Below the pieces are notes generated by a model. That model made no database searches. It saw only the letters and a program-made list of their open reading frames with translations, and had not been told where the DNA came from. A program made the translations under genes and the position numbers. Shown in pieces: positions 30,227 through 33,335 of a DNA stretch of 33,335 nucleotides (positions are counted from its first letter, which is position 1; each line of letters opens with the position of its first letter). This DNA comes from Streptomyces huiliensis. Its GTDB lineage: Bacteria; Actinomycetota; Actinomycetes; Streptomycetales; Streptomycetaceae. The DNA lies in assembly GCF_020037025.1 (NCBI RefSeq), contig NZ_JAIQLH010000108.1, positions 1 through 33,335 of the forward strand, written 5' to 3'.

Positions 30227-30742
30227 TCAGCCGTACGACAGCGGCGTGATCTGGTGGACGTCGTGCGTCGTCCGCAGATGCGCCACGGCCTGTGGATCGA
30301 CTGTGTCCCCGGAGGCAAAGATTGCAAGCAACCCGTGGAAGTACTCCTCGTGGTCGCCGGGCGGCGATGACTGGAAGAGCATCCGTGCAGGCCGATCGGT
30401 ACGGTTGGCGAAGGCGTGCGGGCACCCCGGCGGCACGAACATCAGGCTCCCCGCGCCGGCGGACACGGCCCGCTCGCCTGCCGGCGACTCCCACTCCAGC
30501 CAGTTCTCCGTCCGCTCCCGCGGTTCGAAGGCAAACATGTCGAGCTCGCCGTCCAAGACGTAGAACAGCTCTTCGCCGTCGGTGTGGTAGTGGGCCCCTG
30601 TATTGAACCCGGGCGGTACGACGACCTCGAACGTGGACGCGTACGCGGAATGCTCGGCGGTCACCTTGAAGGTGACATCCTGGGCCTTGGCTACCAGCCG
30701 CTTTCCCTCGTTGGGCGGCACTATCAATCCGCTGACGGACAC
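30227..30742 (-). CDS. Cupin monooxygenase, MomA-like (flaviolin-forming)
   Basis: The 171-residue cupin has both metal motifs: HYHTDGEELFYVLDGE (HxH...E) and GSLMFVPPGCPHAFAN (G-x5-P-x-G-x2-H-x3-N). In Streptomyces, small cupins encoded beside RppA oxidise 1,3,6,8-tetrahydroxynaphthalene to the quinone flaviolin (MomA type). I assign this role by context. GTG 30742 is chosen because GGAGG lies six bases upstream. An ATG at 30790 would add 16 residues. The gene is 72 bases downstream of the PKS gene. Confidence 0.85.
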   Translation of the reverse strand: MSVSGLIVPPNEGKRLVAKAQDVTFKVTAEHSAYASTFEVVVPPGFNTGAHYHTDGEELFYVLDGELDMFAFEPRERTENWLEWESPAGERAVSAGAGSLMFVPPGCPHAFANRTDRPARMLFQSSPPGDHEEYFHGLLAIFASGDTVDPQAVAHLRTTHDVHQITPLSYG

Positions 30743-30814
30743 AGCGGTCCTCCATTCGGAACGTGTGAGTGTGTGCGCACGGACACGCACAGGAAGAAGT
30801 CGAGGCGGAGCGGG

Positions 30815-31921
30815 TCAACCGGCCAGGGAATGTTCGATGCCGGCCGGGACTCGGACCGGGAACCCGACAGCGCTTTCGCGCGTCCACGACCCCACGGCAA
30901 GCTCCGCCGTGATTCCCGGCCCGAACCCGGCGATCACCCCTTGGGCACCTCGTCGCAGCGGCCGGTCTTCGAACAGGCGTCGCAGACCGTCCAGCACCAC
31001 CGCGCTCGCGATGTTCCCGTACTCCGTCAGCGTCGCGCGGCTGTAGCGGAACTCATCCGGGGCCACACCCAGATACTTCGACAGGTCGTCCAGGATCCGA
31101 GGGCCGCCGGCATGAACGATGTAGAAATCCAGCTCTCCCACGTCCCAGGAGTGGGTTTCGACGAGTTCGCGTACCACCGGCGCCAGCGGTTCCATGGTGC
31201 CGGGGACCCGCCTGTCCAGCCGGAAGTGGAATCCGGTGTCCTTGACGTCGTAGGAAATCCATTCCTCCGTATTCGGAATGAGATACGACGCATTGCGCTC
31301 CAGTCGCAGCCCGGTGCCTCCGCTGTGTCGCACCACTGCAGCGGCGACCGCATCACCGAACAGGCCGTCCGACAGTAGCGAGCCGACATCCGCGTCGGTC
31401 GGCTGGTAACACAGCGAACAGAATTCGCAGGAAACGATGAGCACGTTGCTCTCGGGGTGCGCCGCGCAGAAGTCATGGGCCCGGTTGATGGCTGCTCCGC
31501 CCGCCGCGCAGCCGAGTTGAGCAATCGGAATCTGCCGTGTAGAGGGTCGGCATCCCAAGGTGTTGATCAGCCACGCTGTGAGCGACGGCATCATGAAGCC
31601 CGTGCAGGACACGTAGATGATGGCGTCGATGTCCTGGGCTGTCAGGTCGGAATTGGCCAGGGCTTCCTCCACCACGGGCGGGACCCGGCGCTTGGCCTCG
31701 CGCTCGTAAATCTTATTGCGTATTTCAAAGCCCGGATGCGCGAGAGTCTGCTCAAGCGGCTGGATGACGTGACGTTTCTTGACTCCAGTGTTGGTGATGA
31801 GGCGGAGCGCCAAGTTCAGGTTCGGGCTTTTCGCATGGACCCGCTTGGCCATGTCCAGCGTCTGCTCAACGGTGACCACGTTCTCCGGGACCGCAACTGC
31901 AGGTTTGCACAGCGTCGGCAT
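30815..31921 (-). CDS. rppA: Type III polyketide synthase RppA (1,3,6,8-tetrahydroxynaphthalene synthase)
   Basis: The enzyme condenses five malonyl-CoA into 1,3,6,8-tetrahydroxynaphthalene. The 368-residue protein matches RppA along its length. The triad falls at Cys138 (PIAQLGCAAGG), His270 (FYIVHAGGPR) and Asn303 (YGNIAS). Cys106 (VSCTGF) and Tyr224 (WISYDV), the residue linked to malonyl starter use, are also present and numbered as in S. griseus RppA. ATG 31921 is chosen because GGAGGGG lies four bases upstream; an upstream frame continues without motifs. It is the first gene of the operon with the cupin and reductase. The product is likely flaviolin or a further oxidised naphthoquinone or melanin. 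Confidence 0.95.
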   Translation of the reverse strand: MPTLCKPAVAVPENVVTVEQTLDMAKRVHAKSPNLNLALRLITNTGVKKRHVIQPLEQTLAHPGFEIRNKIYEREAKRRVPPVVEEALANSDLTAQDIDAIIYVSCTGFMMPSLTAWLINTLGCRPSTRQIPIAQLGCAAGGAAINRAHDFCAAHPESNVLIVSCEFCSLCYQPTDADVGSLLSDGLFGDAVAAAVVRHSGGTGLRLERNASYLIPNTEEWISYDVKDTGFHFRLDRRVPGTMEPLAPVVRELVETHSWDVGELDFYIVHAGGPRILDDLSKYLGVAPDEFRYSRATLTEYGNIASAVVLDGLRRLFEDRPLRRGAQGVIAGFGPGITAELAVGSWTRESAVGFPVRVPAGIEHSLAG

Positions 31922-32279
31922 GATCCCCTCCTCAGCGTTATTCGCGCCGATCTGGACGCGCTTGTATTCGTGAGTTCCGAGACGACCGAAAACGTATTCC
32001 GATGGCTTGCCCCTCCGCAAGGGGCTTCTTCTGTCATCGGGTGGCATTCCTGCCGCACTGGGGGGTGAGCTGCCACGAGGAAAAGGCCGTCGAGATGTGG
32101 CGGCGTGTAGGGCTTTACCCGGGAACGAGTTCGGCTGTCACCACCGGCACCGACCTCGCGCATTCGAGTCCCGCGATGCCGCGATGTGCAATCTGAGGGG
32201 CGCTGTCGGATCCGGGCGGGATCGCCATGTCGAAAGTGTCCGTACTGTCGGCAAGGCCGCAGGGTTGTCGGAGGTGCTT
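31922..32279 (-). other. Upstream region of rppA
   Basis: These 358 bases hold the rppA leader. A small hairpin GCCCCT-CCGCA-AGGGGC (32009-32025) is followed by a T-rich TTCTTCTGT on the plus strand. I see no clear -35/-10 pair on the minus strand and no gene. No KAS, regulator or transposase fragment was recognised. Confidence 0.45.
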
Positions 32280-33149
32280 TCAGATGGACTGCGTGCGGGA
32301 ATGATCTTCCCCTTCCGAGGTGGGGGTCGGCGCGTCCGCCCGGGCCCACGTCTCCGCGTTCGCTCTTATATGGCGGTCCATGGCCATGGAGACCTCCGCG
32401 TCGATCACCGTCTGTGCGACCGGGCGGAGGCGTTCGAGGGTGCGTGTGATGCGGGCGGCCTCGGTGGGGGGGAGGGGAGTGCCGGTGGCGGCGGGGGTGA
32501 GGGCGTTTTGTAGGAGGTGGGTGCGGAGGAGGGTGGTGAAGATTTCGGCCAGGGCGTCGGCGTGGGTGCGGACGTCGCGGCCGGCCGCGAGGACGGCGGA
32601 GAGGGGGACGCCGGCGCGGACGAGTTCGGTGGACGCCTCCAGGAGGCGGCGGCTGACGTGGACGAACTCCTCGCCGTCCACGGCGAGGTAGCCGATGTCG
32701 AGCGCGGCGGCGAGGTTCTCGGCCGTGACCTGGCCCGAGAAGGTGTCCGCCAGTTCCTCCGCGCTCAGGCGGACCGGGGTCTCCCGGGACCAGGGAGTGG
32801 TGGGTACGCCGTCCAGGCCGAGGAGTTCGGCCACGTCACGGCCGCCCTCGAAGGCGGTCAGCAGGTCCGCGATGCCGCCCAGGGTGTGGCCGCGCTCCAG
32901 GAGGGCGGCGATGGTGCGGAGGCGGGCGAGGTGGGTGGCGTCGTACCAGGCGATGCGGCCTTCGCGGCGTGGGGGTGGGATGAGTTTGCGTTCGCGGTAA
33001 AAGCGGAGGGTTCGGAGGGGGATGCCGGCTGCTTCTGCCAGTTCTTTCATGCGGTATTCGCGTTTTTCGGGGGGTGGACTTCCCGAGCCTCCCGGAGCCG
33101 CTGAGGGGTTGGGGCCCGTGGCCCGGTCGTCTGTCTGCTCGGTGGTCAC
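32280..33149 (-). CDS. MerR-family transcription regulator
   Basis: The 289-residue protein has a Ser/Pro-rich N-terminal stretch followed by a MerR winged helix: YRMKELAEAAGIPLRTLRFY (DNA-binding helix-turn-helix), REGRIAWYDATHLARLRTIA and LERGHTLGGIADLL. A long helical effector or dimer domain follows. No metal-binding Cys is present, so it is not a metal sensor of the classic kind. GTG 33149 is chosen because a -10-like TACGCT lies just upstream on the minus strand (leaderless). Target unknown; it may be unrelated to the polyketide genes. Confidence 0.85.
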   Translation of the reverse strand: MTTEQTDDRATGPNPSAAPGGSGSPPPEKREYRMKELAEAAGIPLRTLRFYRERKLIPPPRREGRIAWYDATHLARLRTIAALLERGHTLGGIADLLTAFEGGRDVAELLGLDGVPTTPWSRETPVRLSAEELADTFSGQVTAENLAAALDIGYLAVDGEEFVHVSRRLLEASTELVRAGVPLSAVLAAGRDVRTHADALAEIFTTLLRTHLLQNALTPAATGTPLPPTEAARITRTLERLRPVAQTVIDAEVSMAMDRHIRANAETWARADAPTPTSEGEDHSRTQSI

Positions 33150-33214
33150 GCGGGCAGCGTAGGGGGTGGTGGCGGGGGAGGGGTGGTTGCCCCTGTCCCG
33201 CCCCTTCCCTTTTC

Positions 33215-33282
33215 TGGCAGGGGCTGCGCCCCCGCACCCTCGAAGCACGCCGCGCGCACTGTCTTCGAACGCCGGACGGGCT
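33215..33282 (+). repeat. Dispersed intergenic repeat, copy 2
   Basis: GGGGCTGCGCCCC (33220-33232) and GTCTTCGAACGCCGGACGGG (33261-33280) match the copy at 17137-17205 in order and orientation, with 17 of the 20 bases of the second block identical. Confidence 0.65.
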
Positions 33283-33335
33283 GGAGGGGGTGCGACCCGG
33301 GGTAACTTCCTTGTCCCGCACCCCTACCGCTCGGT

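Overview
The window is from a Streptomyces or a close relative. GC content is very high and third codon positions are strongly G/C. Genes often overlap at ATGA or GTGA, several starts look leaderless, and the families (SepX/GlpR, RppA, DasR-like sites, RlmA/TlrB-like methylase) are typical of streptomycetes. There is no rRNA, no CRISPR array and no recognisable transposase. One tRNA gene is present, tRNA-Ala(CGC).

Layout. 1-3785: molybdenum-cofactor and cell-division block (3' part of a MoeA/gephyrin-like gene, moaC, mog, a RimJ/L-type acetyltransferase, sepX/glpR). 3891-4028: tRNA-Ala and a strong hairpin. 4045-11516: a small accessory cluster that I consider the most novel part of the window. 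On the minus strand lie a class III aminotransferase fused to an adenylate-forming domain, and a Cys-containing aldehyde dehydrogenase-fold reductase. On the plus strand lie a 49-residue peptide gene with three KxGCIS repeats, a second adenylate-forming enzyme and a small WH-motif protein. A RibD/DHFR-fold gene sits between the two arms. The gene set suggests a ribosomally made, modified peptide (RiPP-like) pathway with carboxylate activation, reduction to aldehyde and transamination to amine. I know of no described class with this set, but I could not search.

11517-17069: chromosomal genes. These are a beta-carbonic anhydrase with a SulP transporter, an RlmA-family 23S rRNA methyltransferase behind a leaderless Cys-rich leader ORF, and a large secreted lipoprotein. 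17204-22991: a Tat-exported GH89 alpha-N-acetylglucosaminidase with a DasR-like site in its leader, a small lipoprotein with an orphan sensor kinase, a GNAT acetyltransferase with a palindromic operator, and exodeoxyribonuclease III.

23160-31921: a polyketide cluster around an RppA-type type III PKS (1,3,6,8-tetrahydroxynaphthalene synthase, all catalytic residues present). It also has a quinone-forming cupin, an FMN reductase, an FAD monooxygenase, an MFS exporter, an unexpected CdsA-like cytidylyltransferase, and LysR and HxlR regulators. Two matching ATGCAT-N7-ATGCWT sites, one upstream of the monooxygenase and one upstream of the exporter, probably bind the LysR protein. 32280-33149: a MerR-type regulator. 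A dispersed intergenic repeat occurs at 17137-17205 and again at 33215-33282.
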